The notes: generated by a model not told the origin, from the sequence alone. Positions 33,160-42,405 are shown, counted from the first letter of the stretch. The stretch: 54,775 nucleotides of DNA from CAZVGZ01 sp964627605 (GCA_964627605.1 CAZVGZ010000024.1:1-54775); one strand, 5' to 3'. A program made the numbers and translations.

Positions 33160-34932
33160 CTAAGTTTTCGCCTCTAGCTTGTAGAGGAATCGCTTTATCT
33201 TGCGCGTAGAAGTCTTTTCAAACTCCTCGTGGCGGATGGCCATCTCTTTAGGGCGTTTGTAAGATGCGAGGTCTGCCACCGCAGCCCGGTACTCGTCTTT
33301 GACAATCCGCTCTATATCGTCCTCAAGATACTGCTCGCCGCTCTCCTCGCGCTGCTGATCGAAGTACTCCACATCAGGGATGACAATTACCTCGACACCT
33401 TCGCTAGTGGTGCCAGGGAGCGGGCGTCCATGGACAAGCGACTCCAAAATCCAAGGGCTCTGGTTTATGTAATACTCAATCTCTTCAGGATAGATGTTTT
33501 TGCCGCCCTCATTGACGATCATGTTTTTTATGCGCCCGCTTATGTGGAGACGGTCCAGCTCATCGATAACACCGATGTCGCCGGTGTGAAACCAGCCATC
33601 TTCGTCAATAACCTCGGCGGTGGCGGCGTCGTTTTTGTAATAGCCCACCATCATGTTAGGCCCACGCACGCAGATCTCGCCGTGGCCCTCATCGTTGGGG
33701 TTGACGATTTTGTGCTCCACTCCTGTAACCGGCGGACCGACGCTGCCGTGGTGAATTATGCCAGGGCGGTTGACGTGCGTGATAGGCGACATCTCGGTGA
33801 GGCCGTAGCCCTGAAAAAGAGTCAGCCCCATGTTGTTGAAACCCTCGGCAACGTTTTGAGGGAGTGCCGCGCCTCCGCTCATGAAGCTGCGGACAGTGCC
33901 CATCCCCGCTTTTTCCCTGATGGGCTTGAACAGCCCTTTACTCAGATCTTTTCCAAAGACGCTTCCGACTTTGCGTGCGGTAGAAAGTCCTCCGATGAGT
34001 GCGCGTTTGCCCAACGGTGCGCTGGCAAGAACCCGATTGATTCCCTGGTACATCTTCTCAAACAGAAGCGGCATACCCAACATGACGGTGACGCTCGTGT
34101 TCTTTATGTCGTCGATGATATCCCGCGACTTGAAACTCCGGGCGTATGTAGTCGATGCACCGCCGTAGAGCGCGATAAGGAATCCGCAAGTACACTCAAA
34201 CGTATGGTGGAGCGGCAATATCGAAAGAAAAGTGTCACTTTCGTCGTATTCGACGCACTGATATCCAGCGGCTACATTCGAGCAGATGTTCCGCTGCGAG
34301 AGCATGACGCCTTTACTTTGGCCGGTGGTTCCCGATGTGTAGATGATGGCTGCCATGTCGTCCAACGTGACCTCAGGGAACTCCATTCCCACCGGATCGG
34401 ACATCACCAACCGCATCGGTGCGGTGCCTGCGTTCTCGCCATCGGCCACCGAGGCCAGCATCGAATCGTCACTGCTGTCCTCCTCCTCCATTGTGATGAC
34501 CCACTCTAAGCTCTCCAACTCCTGCGCGATCCCTTCAATATCAGCGACAAATCGGCCTGACACGATAACCATCTTGACGCTGGCGTCATCTATTACGTGA
34601 CGCCACTCTTTTGCGGACCAGAGCGAGTCCAGCGGCACTGCGACCGCTCCGGCCGTGTGTATCGCCAGGTAGGCGATGGCCCATTCCGGGCGGTTCTCAC
34701 CCAATATCGAGATGTGGTCGCCAGGAGCGATGCCCAACTCAATCAACCCCGCTGCCAGCCGCTTTACCTGGTCGTAGACTTCGGTGTAGCTGATCGCGAA
34801 ATAGTCTTCACCACGCCAGATGCGGTAGGCGATCTGATCGGAATGCTTCTCAGCCGATTTTGCGATTATTTCCGGGGTGGTCAACACACCAAGGTGTTCA
34901 CGAAAGGGTTGGTGCTTCACTGGTTGAGACAC
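33160..34932 (-). CDS. Long-chain fatty acid-CoA ligase (AMP-forming)
   Basis: A 590-residue ANL-superfamily enzyme that activates a fatty acid through an acyl-adenylate and transfers it to CoA. The P-loop-like motif IIYTSGTTGQSKGVMLSQRN is perfect. LFQGYGLTEMSPITH, the hinge GWFHTGDIGVIDELDRLHI and the C-terminal Lys region (TRKIKRFLYK) are present. It resembles FadD15/LACS-type enzymes. I start at the GTG at 34932 (VSQPVKHQPF) because AAGGAGG lies seven bases upstream; that Shine-Dalgarno falls inside the longer frame from 34953. It is the third gene of an M50 protease/small membrane protein/ligase unit. Confidence 0.93.
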   Translation of the reverse strand: MSQPVKHQPFREHLGVLTTPEIIAKSAEKHSDQIAYRIWRGEDYFAISYTEVYDQVKRLAAGLIELGIAPGDHISILGENRPEWAIAYLAIHTAGAVAVPLDSLWSAKEWRHVIDDASVKMVIVSGRFVADIEGIAQELESLEWVITMEEEDSSDDSMLASVADGENAGTAPMRLVMSDPVGMEFPEVTLDDMAAIIYTSGTTGQSKGVMLSQRNICSNVAAGYQCVEYDESDTFLSILPLHHTFECTCGFLIALYGGASTTYARSFKSRDIIDDIKNTSVTVMLGMPLLFEKMYQGINRVLASAPLGKRALIGGLSTARKVGSVFGKDLSKGLFKPIREKAGMGTVRSFMSGGAALPQNVAEGFNNMGLTLFQGYGLTEMSPITHVNRPGIIHHGSVGPPVTGVEHKIVNPNDEGHGEICVRGPNMMVGYYKNDAATAEVIDEDGWFHTGDIGVIDELDRLHISGRIKNMIVNEGGKNIYPEEIEYYINQSPWILESLVHGRPLPGTTSEGVEVIVIPDVEYFDQQREESGEQYLEDDIERIVKDEYRAAVADLASYKRPKEMAIRHEEFEKTSTRKIKRFLYKLEAKT

Positions 34933-34974
34933 GCGAGTGCCCTCCTTAACCACTGATGAAAATAGCTTTGCCAG

Positions 34975-35196
34975 CTACGCGAAATAGGATAGCAGAGCAA
35001 ACATCGCCGCCAGCGCCCCCAACATCACCAGCAGCCGTCCTGTCTGCGATGTCGATGCACGCGAATGATGACGCCGGATGCAGATTCGTCGCGATCCGCT
35101 GTTGCCGTCGAGCGGCTCACCACCCTTAGGGCCCAAAATCTTCTCAACACGCTTGGATCGGCGGTACGTAAACTCCCTGGCGCGTTTTAGCGGCAC
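34975..35196 (-). CDS. Small tail-anchored membrane protein (73 aa)
   Basis: A 73-residue protein. The first 50 residues are strongly basic (MPLKRAREFTYRRSKRVEK and a CIRRHHSR stretch). They are followed by one C-terminal hydrophobic helix, LLVMLGALAAMFALLSYF, suggesting a tail-anchored protein with its charged part in the cytoplasm. The GTG start has AGGAG 11 bases upstream and lies 18 bases after the M50 stop. The acyl-CoA ligase begins about 42 bases downstream. I do not recognise it; the operon setting makes it likely to be real. Confidence 0.5.
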   Translation of the reverse strand: MPLKRAREFTYRRSKRVEKILGPKGGEPLDGNSGSRRICIRRHHSRASTSQTGRLLVMLGALAAMFALLSYFA

Positions 35197-35214
35197 TGCG
35201 CTAACGACTCCTCA

Positions 35215-35889
35215 CTATCCGATGATGGGTGACAGGATCGCAGAGATCACCCAGATGGCGGTACTCATAATCCACCGCACCGGGTTTATAGTTCCGTTCG
35301 TGATCCACGGGAGGACGAAAAGAACGATAATAATGGGCATCATCCCATACTGTTCAAGACTGCGTATCTTCTCGGCCCACTGCCAAGGCAGTATCCCCGC
35401 CGCGATTTTGGAGCCATCTAAAGGCGGTACAGGAATCAGATTGAACGCCATGAGCAGCACATTGTATCTGAATAGGGCAGTCGCGACCATGTATATCGTG
35501 TTGAGAACCGCGCCTGCTATTGTGCCTTCGTTAGGGTGACCAAAATTGCCTATCAGCTCATAGGCCAGGGCGGTGGCGATCGCCAAAATAAGGTTGCTCG
35601 CTGGGCCTGCCAGCGCCACCCACATCATCCCTTTTCGAGGGTCATCAAAATAGCGCGGGTCCACCGGCACAGGCTTCGCCCAACCAAACCCCACAAAAAC
35701 AAACGCCAGCGCGCCGAAAAGGTCCAGATGCGCTTTGGGGTGGAGTGTAAGCCTCCCCATCTGTTTGGCAGTGGGATCGCCTAGACGGTATGCCGCATAG
35801 CCGTGCGCCCACTCGTGCACGGTGAGCGCCAAGACAACGCCGACTATTGTCGCAGGAAGCGTGTGAAGCGTGAAATTCTGAAACAGCAT
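35215..35889 (-). CDS. Site-2 protease family (M50) membrane metalloprotease
   Basis: A 224-residue polytopic membrane protease of the short YwhC-like M50 group. LTVHEWAHGYAAYRLGD is the zinc motif (HEWAH). FNLIPVPPLDGSKI supplies the second conserved N-P-x-P-x-x-D-G region with the Asp ligand. Five or six hydrophobic segments are visible and there is no PDZ domain. Such proteases cleave membrane-embedded regulators, but the substrate is unknown. It is the first gene of a three-gene minus-strand unit. A near-perfect 20-bp palindrome lies about 70 bases upstream, in the region shared with the divergent AEC transporter gene. Confidence 0.9.
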   Translation of the reverse strand: MLFQNFTLHTLPATIVGVVLALTVHEWAHGYAAYRLGDPTAKQMGRLTLHPKAHLDLFGALAFVFVGFGWAKPVPVDPRYFDDPRKGMMWVALAGPASNLILAIATALAYELIGNFGHPNEGTIAGAVLNTIYMVATALFRYNVLLMAFNLIPVPPLDGSKIAAGILPWQWAEKIRSLEQYGMMPIIIVLFVLPWITNGTINPVRWIMSTAIWVISAILSPIIG

Positions 35890-35956
35890 TGAGCCAGCAG
35901 CGCCTGACGAAAGAGCGATCTGCCCAGCGCCCCCGGCGGCGTTGGATTGATTAATG

Positions 35957-35976
35957 GATTGGAACCGGTTCTAATC
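35957..35976. promoter_or_regulatory. Near-perfect palindrome, LacI-type operator candidate
   Basis: GATTGGAACCGGTTCTAATC is a 20-bp palindrome with one mismatched pair around the core GAACCGGTTC. The CG-centred AACCGGTT core resembles LacI-family operators. It sits between the divergent M50 and AEC transporter genes. No LacI-type gene is in the window. Confidence 0.4.
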
Positions 35977-36130
35977 TACGGTTCGGTAAGAAGATGGTCA
36001 ACGGAGCCACCAGGCCGCGGTGCAACTCCACAACTCAGCAGTAGAGCGCTATTGACCTTCAACCAACCGCCCCCTAGTTTCACCACAACTTGAGCGAAGC
36101 GTGTTTTTTTACGGATAGAGCGGGGATACA

Positions 36131-37036
36131 TTGATATTTATACGGATAATTCTGCCTGTTTTCGTTACCATCGGCTTGGGCTACGCATTGGGGCGTTTTC
36201 GCAAGACAATGGTCAAGCCGTTGGCTGACTTAGCGCTCTACCTTTTTACACCCTCCCTCATCTTCTCCAAGCTGGTTCTACACCCTGTCCCCGCATCGAC
36301 AGTCGGGAAAGTGGCGGTATTCAGCTTTGGGATATGTGGTGTGTCGTTTGTTGCGGCTTGGTTGGCAGGCGTCATCGGTAGGCTTGGTCGACTGGAGCGC
36401 TATACACTGCTGCTGTCTACTGTCGCGATTAACGCTGCAAACTATGGCATCCCTGTGGTTCAGGGCACACTGGGTGACAAGGCTATCAGCATCGCAGCCC
36501 TGTTCATTCTGTTCGTCAACATCGTCCAGGCGACTCTAGGCGTTTATGTTGCAGCGGCGGGTCGTAGGTCGCCATGGGCATCCTTCGTCTCTGTGTTCAA
36601 ACTTCCCCTGGTGTATGCGTTTGCCGGAGCCTTCGTCGTTCGATTTTTCGATCTGTCGATTCCCGAAGCGGTATACACCCCTATCTCCAAGATCGGTGAT
36701 GCTGCGATTCCGCTGGCCCAGGTGGTGTTGGGGATTCAACTTACCACTATTAGAATGGCACGCGGCGACCATGGGCAGTTGGCGATGATCGGAGTGATCC
36801 GCCTGCTGATCTCACCCCTGGCCGGAATCTGTCTGGCATGGCTGCTTGGGCTTGAAGGGATGACAAGAGGGGCGCTTCTGATTCTGTCAGCGATGCCCAC
36901 GGCGGTTAACGCAGGTCTGCTGGCAGTGCAGTTCGATTTAAGGCCGTCGTTTGTTGCAGGTGCCATTCTGGTGACCACCATCGCAAGTGCGGCGACACTG
37001 ACCGTTCTTATCGGGTGGTTGATGGCTGGAGGATAG
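36131..37036 (+). CDS. AEC (auxin efflux carrier) family transporter
   Basis: A 301-residue integral membrane protein with about ten helices and no large loops. The opening IRIILPVFVTIGLGYALGRF, the early FTPSLIFSKL and the mid-protein AINAANYGIPVV are typical of AEC/MleP-type permeases, whose bacterial members move dicarboxylates such as malate. The C-terminal SAMPTAVNAGLLAVQFD corresponds to the second conserved unwound helix. Translation starts at a TTG with GGGGA upstream. It is divergent from the M50 operon and convergent with the zinc-ribbon membrane gene 9 bases away. Confidence 0.9.
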   Translation: MIFIRIILPVFVTIGLGYALGRFRKTMVKPLADLALYLFTPSLIFSKLVLHPVPASTVGKVAVFSFGICGVSFVAAWLAGVIGRLGRLERYTLLLSTVAINAANYGIPVVQGTLGDKAISIAALFILFVNIVQATLGVYVAAAGRRSPWASFVSVFKLPLVYAFAGAFVVRFFDLSIPEAVYTPISKIGDAAIPLAQVVLGIQLTTIRMARGDHGQLAMIGVIRLLISPLAGICLAWLLGLEGMTRGALLILSAMPTAVNAGLLAVQFDLRPSFVAGAILVTTIASAATLTVLIGWLMAGG

Positions 37037-37045
37037 CCGATCTGG

Positions 37046-37708
37046 CTAGGTCTGCCGGCTCCGCAGACGCGCCTTCTTGGGAACTGTAAACGCTGCATAG
37101 ATCGCAATGGCGTAAGGTGGCCAGGTCATCCATCCAAGAGGCGGGTCGATAAGCAGATGAGGCCACACCTGCCCTATCGGCAGCATCCACTCAGGTGAGG
37201 CTGTCGTTTGGGGAAGGGCCGCGATCGCCAGACCGATCAGATGGTTTACGATAAGATAGTGCCCCACCAACAACACCAGTACAGTCACTCCCAAGCTGAT
37301 CTTCTGCAACACCGGTCCGCGGCGCATCCCAGCGCCGAAACGGACGGCGAATCCAATCCCTATTGCGGCTGGTACTATAAGAAAAGGGTAGAACGGGTTG
37401 AAATCTGGGATGTGTCGGAACGCGACACCGGTGGTGCCGACCCACGCAATTAGTAGCAGAACCCCTGCGCCGACGCCGGATAGCAGAGCGCGGAAAAACG
37501 GAATGTCCCGCGCCTGAATGTCGAACCCTGTCTGGGCCGCCTCCTCCATGGAGGCAAGACACTTTTTACAGATGCCCGCCCTGAACTCATCCCCTACAGG
37601 CGTCCAGCACTCGCTGCATAGTTTCGCGCTGCATTTTGCGCACGTCTCTTTAGCTTTGCGCGCAGGATGGTATTTGCACCGCTCCATCTGGCGACCAGGC
37701 GGGCTCAC
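37046..37708 (-). CDS. Membrane protein with N-terminal B-box-like zinc ribbon
   Basis: A 220-residue protein. Its start CKYHPARKAKETCAKCSAKLCSECW...ICKKC is a B-box-type zinc-binding module with Cys/His pairs at about residues 11-50. Four or five hydrophobic helices follow, ending in a basic tail (KKARLRSRQT). B-box plus membrane-domain proteins are common and mostly uncharacterised. The frame opens with a GTG at 37708; an ATG at 37687 (MERCKYHPA) is equally possible and neither has a clear ribosome site. It faces the AEC gene tail-to-tail. Confidence 0.6.
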   Translation of the reverse strand: MSPPGRQMERCKYHPARKAKETCAKCSAKLCSECWTPVGDEFRAGICKKCLASMEEAAQTGFDIQARDIPFFRALLSGVGAGVLLLIAWVGTTGVAFRHIPDFNPFYPFLIVPAAIGIGFAVRFGAGMRRGPVLQKISLGVTVLVLLVGHYLIVNHLIGLAIAALPQTTASPEWMLPIGQVWPHLLIDPPLGWMTWPPYAIAIYAAFTVPKKARLRSRQT

Positions 37709-37802
37709 TGTACCAAAGTCGACCCGTTAACCGCTGTGTGGAAAACAGCCCGCAACTGCATAACAACTCTCCCTTTTTCGTGCATCACCTCACTCAAGCG
37801 AC

Positions 37803-38393
37803 CTATGACTGTTCTGCGATTGTTCGCCCAGGCCGCCCTGACCTCTTAGGCCTGGACCTGCCACTACGTCTCAACCGTGTTATGGATGACCACAGCAGGC
37901 CGTCGGCGGCGAGATGACTCAGATAGCCCACAGTCGCTGCGATATAGAACGGCAAACCGACTATCCATCTGTCGTAGTGTGGATTCTTCATCACTGAGAA
38001 CGCGCCTGTGACAAACAGAGGAACCAACAGTATCGGTACAGGCAGCAAAAGAGCCGCTGCGACTGTGTGGGTCCACCCTCGATGCTTGCCAATTCCTGGC
38101 AAAATCGCCGCCAGACCTACAAACGCCGCCGCCTCCCATTTCGCCAACGCCAGCAGATAGAGATCCAACGCAAGCGCCAAACGGTAGGACAGCTTGCGAG
38201 CTTTGCTGGCGATGTCCACGTCAGGCCACAACGAAAAAAGTGCCAAGACCATAATCTGTATTGGAATATCCAACCAACTGCGCAACAGATATTGCAGCTT
38301 CACACCCAGGGAAAGCTCAACTATCAACGCAACGGCGAGCAGCGCACCATACGCAATCAATCCAGCGGCAAGATGACCTTTGTGACCGCTCAT
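37803..38393 (-). CDS. YdjM/DUF457-type membrane-bound putative metal-dependent hydrolase
   Basis: A 196-residue protein with about four membrane helices and the family's three motifs: SGHKGHLAAGL at the start with the first His, LWPDVDIAS with acidic ligands, and HRGWTHTVAAALLL plus GYLSHLAADGL with the later His and Asp. The E. coli homologue YdjM is a LexA-regulated inner-membrane protein of unknown substrate. No LexA box is recognisable upstream. The C-terminal tail is Arg/Ser-rich. It lies about 95 bases upstream of the zinc-ribbon gene on the same strand. Confidence 0.82.
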   Translation of the reverse strand: MSGHKGHLAAGLIAYGALLAVALIVELSLGVKLQYLLRSWLDIPIQIMVLALFSLWPDVDIASKARKLSYRLALALDLYLLALAKWEAAAFVGLAAILPGIGKHRGWTHTVAAALLLPVPILLVPLFVTGAFSVMKNPHYDRWIVGLPFYIAATVGYLSHLAADGLLWSSITRLRRSGRSRPKRSGRPGRTIAEQS

Positions 38394-38657
38394 ACCCGCG
38401 TGTTTGCGGCGGCGCTCATCAGCCTATGGGCCCCCAGGAATATTTTTGAAATCTACCGCCACCGACTCGCTACCGGGTGACGCAACCCGGTCGAATGTAA
38501 CACGATAGACTTGTCGGTCCAATGCGATCAATATGTTACGCTATCGTGACCACTGTCGGCATGGCAACCTCATGTGGTACCATTCATGGTCGCACGGCGG
38601 CCGTCTTTCTGCTAGATGCCTGCACGAATGGACATCGTTTTGGTTTGGATGGTATAG

Positions 38658-39629
38658 ATGCGTGAAGAACTATTGCCGTTGCTAGCATGTCCGCGATGCC
38701 GCGATCGAGTGGTTATTTGGGATGTCAGGCAGGAGATTCAAGGGTTGTGTTGGGAAGGGACGCTGGCGTGCGACGGTTGTGGTGCCAGCTATCCGATCCA
38801 CGGCGGCATCCCGGTGATGTCCCCGCCAGGTACTAGAGCCTGTGACTGGCTTGGAGAGACACTGGCCTTGAATGTTGAGACGTTGGGAATAGAAGGAACA
38901 CTTACGGCGATTGGTGATGGGACTATCGAGGTCTTTGAGGAGGATCAGTTTGAGAGGCCGGTGAGCGATGTGGAGTGGCAGGAAGGCGAGTATCGTGGCA
39001 CCGACGAGTATTGGGAGACGTTTTCCCGCAACAGGTTGATTGAGCAGCAGTTAGAGGTGCTTGAGACTTTCAGGCCGCAGATGGAGGAGGTGTGGCTTAG
39101 ATCAGATGTCCTCTACGCCGACTGTCTGGTAGATGTGGGAGCGGGTTGGGGCGGAATGTTGTGGCATTTAGTGGAATATGCGCCCCGCGATGCTCTGATT
39201 ATCGCTCTCGATTCGTCCTACCTTGCTCTAAAAACGCTTTTGGGAAGGATGATTAGAGGTGGGATCACCAACGTCCTCCCCCTGGTGGGAGACATTGGTC
39301 GACCGCCCGTGGCAACAGATATGGCAGATGCGGTGGTGTCGTGGTACGGGCTCGGAGCGACGCCATTTTTCTCCCGAGCGACCAGCGGGGTGGCCGAAAT
39401 CCTGGCCCCAGGACGACCGATGGCGTTCGCGGGGTCGCCAGTATTGGAAGATTTTGCTAGAGAGATAGATGATGACCTCCTCAAAAACGTATCGCTAAAA
39501 CTGGACATGCCCCGCGACTCGCGCCAGATGCTCGAATCGATACATCAAGCTGGTTTCATTGACGGCGAACTTTTGGAGGGTGATCCTTTTTCAATAATCA
39601 GCGCGCGGTTGCCAGTTAGAGGTGGATGA
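38658..39629 (+). CDS. Trm112-type zinc domain fused to a SAM-dependent methyltransferase
   Basis: A 323-residue protein. Residues 1-60 form a Trm112p-like zinc ribbon (LLACPRCRDR, CDGCGASYPIHGGIPVM). Residues about 150-300 are a class I methyltransferase: VDVGAGWGGMLWHLVE is motif I, IIALDSSYLALKTL motif II and DMADAVVSWYGLGA motif IV. The combination is common in bacterial methyltransferases of unknown substrate. The flavin reductase gene starts 16 bases after its stop, so the two are probably co-transcribed. The ATG has GGATGG close upstream. Confidence 0.85.
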   Translation: MREELLPLLACPRCRDRVVIWDVRQEIQGLCWEGTLACDGCGASYPIHGGIPVMSPPGTRACDWLGETLALNVETLGIEGTLTAIGDGTIEVFEEDQFERPVSDVEWQEGEYRGTDEYWETFSRNRLIEQQLEVLETFRPQMEEVWLRSDVLYADCLVDVGAGWGGMLWHLVEYAPRDALIIALDSSYLALKTLLGRMIRGGITNVLPLVGDIGRPPVATDMADAVVSWYGLGATPFFSRATSGVAEILAPGRPMAFAGSPVLEDFAREIDDDLLKNVSLKLDMPRDSRQMLESIHQAGFIDGELLEGDPFSIISARLPVRGG

Positions 39630-39645
39630 TCATTTGGAGGCCGCG

Positions 39646-40158
39646 ATGCATCAACCCACACCGCTCGACTTTTGGGATCAGGTGCCTCAGCTTTTGGCGC
39701 GAATGCGGTCCTACGGCGTGCTATGCACGGTGGTGGACGGCGATACTAACAGCAACATTCTCACGCTGGGCTGGTGTCTGGTTGGTCCGACCTACAACGG
39801 CAACCCGATTGTGGTGGTGGCGATCACACCTCTTCGCTACTCATGGGAATTTATCGAAGCCGTGCCAGAGTTTGTGTTGGGGATACCCAACGACGCCCTC
39901 ACCGATGCTGTCGATCTATGTGGAACGTGCTCAGGGCGACACAACGACAAGTTTATCGCCGCCCAACTGACGCCAATCGCAAGCGAGCACGTCAGGGCAC
40001 CATCCATTTTGGAGTGCCCAGCCAATATCGAGTGCCGTGTCTACGAATCTGTCCATCCGCCGCACTACCTGCTTACGCCGCGGCACAGAGAGCAACCTAT
40101 TAGAGAGCAGCACACAATCTATTTTGCTGAGGTGTTGGGTACGTATTCATATATATGA
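39646..40158 (+). CDS. Flavin reductase-like FMN-binding split-barrel protein
   Basis: A 170-residue protein of the flavin reductase/DIM6-NTAB family, which reduces free flavin with NAD(P)H or uses bound FMN. VLCTVVDGDTNSNILTLGWCLVG and VVAITPLRYSWEFIEAVPEFVLGIP form the FMN-binding barrel, and LCGTCSGRHNDKF is the family's later motif. I start at the ATG at 39646 because GGAGG lies five bases upstream; the longer frame from 39622 lies before that site. It sits between the Trm112-methyltransferase and ftsX. Its partner monooxygenase, if any, is not in the window. Confidence 0.82.
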   Translation: MHQPTPLDFWDQVPQLLARMRSYGVLCTVVDGDTNSNILTLGWCLVGPTYNGNPIVVVAITPLRYSWEFIEAVPEFVLGIPNDALTDAVDLCGTCSGRHNDKFIAAQLTPIASEHVRAPSILECPANIECRVYESVHPPHYLLTPRHREQPIREQHTIYFAEVLGTYSYI

Positions 40159-40282
40159 ACTGGGTGGTGATAGCTGGTAATGTCTGAGATAGAGACCCTC
40201 GCCGATCTGTCTATCCACACCGTATTGAGATGGCGGTGAGGCGTGAGTCGGTACACCCGATCTTCGAGTAGGGGGACAACAA

Positions 40283-41188
40283 GTGCGGGCACTTATTCGT
40301 GAAGCCTGGTATACCGCACGGGCGTCCCGTCTGACGACTGTTTCGTCCACTCTGGCGATGGCGTTGTCGTTGGGGGTGTTGGGACTTGTCGGACTTCTTG
40401 CCGGTGGAACTCAGCAGGCCGCGCAGGCTGCCCAGGAGTGGATCGACCTTGAGGTCTATCTGGCTGACAGCGTCACTGTGCACCGCGCAGGCGAGCTTCG
40501 CCGTGATCTTGTGAAGACTCCTGGAGTACAAAACGCTGTTCACGTTACAAAGATTGCTGCGGTTGAGCGGTACTCAGAGTTTGCTGACACCGCCGCTTTG
40601 GCCGTTCTCTCAGCCAACCCGTTGCCAGCTTCGTTCATCGTAACGTTGGAAGACGACCACAAGACTCCTGACCAGGTGCGCGCACTCATCGCTTCGATTG
40701 AGCGTTGGCCTGGAGTATATGCTGTTGACGCTGATCTAGTATGGATCGAGACGCTGCATATGGTCGTTCTTGGTACTGGCGCTGCCACCGCTCTTTTTGT
40801 TGCGGCGATCGGGTTGGCGGTGACGTACGTCATTTGGCATACAATCGGCCTCGGAGCTGCTGCCCGCAGGACCGTGATAGAGATGATGCGCCATCTAGGT
40901 GCCCCCTTGGGTTTCATAAGGCGGCCATTCGTGCTGGTTGGGGTGCTCCAGGGCTTGGCGGCGTGGGGGATGGCGTGCGCGATGGTCTTCGCAGCGGCGC
41001 ACGCATGTCGCCAGATTCCGATAATCGGCGGTGGAATTACAGAGCCGGTGGTGAATCTGGTCTATCTGGGACTGCTGCTTGTGGGGATCATACTATCATG
41101 GGCCGGGAGCAGGTTGGCCCTGAGGACCGCAATACCCGCTGATCCGTGGATACTTGCTCTGGAAAAACGAGGGCGAGTGCGACGATGA
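40283..41188 (+). CDS. ftsX: Cell division protein FtsX
   Basis: A 301-residue ABC-type membrane subunit. It has an N-terminal cytoplasmic stretch (IREAWYTARASRLTTVSSTLA), one helix, a periplasmic domain of about 110 residues (DLEVYLADSVTVHRAGELRR ... DHKTPDQVRALIASI), then three helices of the FtsX fold. It transmits ATP hydrolysis by FtsE to a periplasmic cell-wall hydrolase activator. GTG start with GGGGG upstream. The stop overlaps the EnvC start (ATGA), so the pair is translationally coupled. ftsE, normally just upstream, is absent from this locus. Confidence 0.92.
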   Translation: MRALIREAWYTARASRLTTVSSTLAMALSLGVLGLVGLLAGGTQQAAQAAQEWIDLEVYLADSVTVHRAGELRRDLVKTPGVQNAVHVTKIAAVERYSEFADTAALAVLSANPLPASFIVTLEDDHKTPDQVRALIASIERWPGVYAVDADLVWIETLHMVVLGTGAATALFVAAIGLAVTYVIWHTIGLGAAARRTVIEMMRHLGAPLGFIRRPFVLVGVLQGLAAWGMACAMVFAAAHACRQIPIIGGGITEPVVNLVYLGLLLVGIILSWAGSRLALRTAIPADPWILALEKRGRVRR

Positions 41189-42405
41189 CCCCCCTAAAGC
41201 AGACTCTCCCAATAGCGCACATAGCATCTGCTGCCACGCTGATAGCGCTGTGTTCAGCATCGGCTCAAAACACAGAGATGCGCCAGAGACTGACGGTAAG
41301 GCAGCAGGAGGTCGCCAGGCTTCAAGCCGACTTGGAGAGGCAGCGCACGTCAATCGATGCACAGCGACGGCGCGAACAGAATATTTCGAGTCGTGTGGTG
41401 CGGGCCGACCAGCAGGCCAGATTGACAGCCCGTTACGTAGCCCGGCTGTCGAAGGAGATGACCGCGCTTGATGGTGATATTGGGCGTACCGATGCCAACA
41501 TCATCAGGGTCGATTCTTCGCTCACAGCACGGACAGCAAATCTCGGCGACCGCGTGCGGTTCCTGTACATGGGTGCCAGACGAAGGCAGCGAAGCGTCAT
41601 CTGGTCGGCAAAGTCGTTGGCTGAGTGGGTGGCCCACCGCCGCTATCTCGATGCGGTAAACAGACAGGACTCGTTCGACATACGGCAGATTCATTCCGAG
41701 CGCGAGGAGTTGGCGCGGACCCGTCAGTCCAACATCGACCAGCGGCAGTATCGCGAGACGTTGTTGAGCGACTATCGCGAGCAGCACGCCACCCTTACGG
41801 CCCAGTTTTCTGAACGCAGGAAGCTTCTGGAGCGTGTTCGGCAGAGCCGCAGTTTGGGGGAGCAGACAGCCAAAACTTTGGCTCAAGAGCAGGAGAGCGG
41901 GCAGCGTCAGTTAGCGCTGTATATCTCACAGATCGCTGAAAACGCCGCTGGTCGTGGGCGATCATCGGTAAGATCGTTTGCTGATTTGCAGGGGCGACTG
42001 CCTTGGCCAGCGCAGGGCGACGTGCTCATAGGTTTCGGTCGCCGCCGTGACCTTGGAACGAAGACGGTTACACGTAAACGCGGTGTGGATATCGGTACCC
42101 CCAACGGCAGCGCCGTAAAGGTGGTGGCGGCAGGTGAGGTGATTAAAGTGGACTGGTTTCGCGGCTATGGACTGTTTGCGATGGTAAACCATGGTGGCGG
42201 TTTTTTTACAGTCTACGCCCACTTAGAGGAGGCGTTTGTCAGGGTTGGCGACGTTGTGGACCAGGAGCAGGTGATAGCCAGGTCGGGCGATGCTGTCGGG
42301 GTCGCCAAGCTGCATTTTGAGCTTTGGCGCGGCGCTGAGGCGTTGGACCCGCAAGCGTGGCTCGCCAACCGGGGTAGCCACATTGAGTCCTCCAGTCGTT
42401 TTTGA
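41185..42405 (+). CDS. envC: Murein hydrolase activator (EnvC-like, degenerate LytM/M23)
   Basis: A 406-residue exported protein. A signal peptide (IASAATLIALCSASA) leads into a long coiled coil (about residues 30-260, with many Gln/Arg/Glu heptads) and a C-terminal LytM domain. The LytM fold is clear (KRGVDIG, VVAAGEVIKVDWFRGYG, FFTVYAHLEEAFVRVGD, KLHFELWRG). The HxxxD His is Lys and the first His of HxH is Lys, so the zinc site is incomplete, as in E. coli EnvC, which activates amidases rather than cutting peptidoglycan. I start at the ATG overlapping the ftsX stop. The coupling to FtsX matches the known FtsEX-EnvC pathway. Confidence 0.85.
   Translation: MTPLKQTLPIAHIASAATLIALCSASAQNTEMRQRLTVRQQEVARLQADLERQRTSIDAQRRREQNISSRVVRADQQARLTARYVARLSKEMTALDGDIGRTDANIIRVDSSLTARTANLGDRVRFLYMGARRRQRSVIWSAKSLAEWVAHRRYLDAVNRQDSFDIRQIHSEREELARTRQSNIDQRQYRETLLSDYREQHATLTAQFSERRKLLERVRQSRSLGEQTAKTLAQEQESGQRQLALYISQIAENAAGRGRSSVRSFADLQGRLPWPAQGDVLIGFGRRRDLGTKTVTRKRGVDIGTPNGSAVKVVAAGEVIKVDWFRGYGLFAMVNHGGGFFTVYAHLEEAFVRVGDVVDQEQVIARSGDAVGVAKLHFELWRGAEALDPQAWLANRGSHIESSSRF

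Noticed and set aside
33229..34509. A 426-codon plus-strand open frame
   Set aside because: It lies wholly antisense to the clear acyl-CoA ligase gene. Its His/Val/Asp-rich composition is a shadow of that gene's codon bias.
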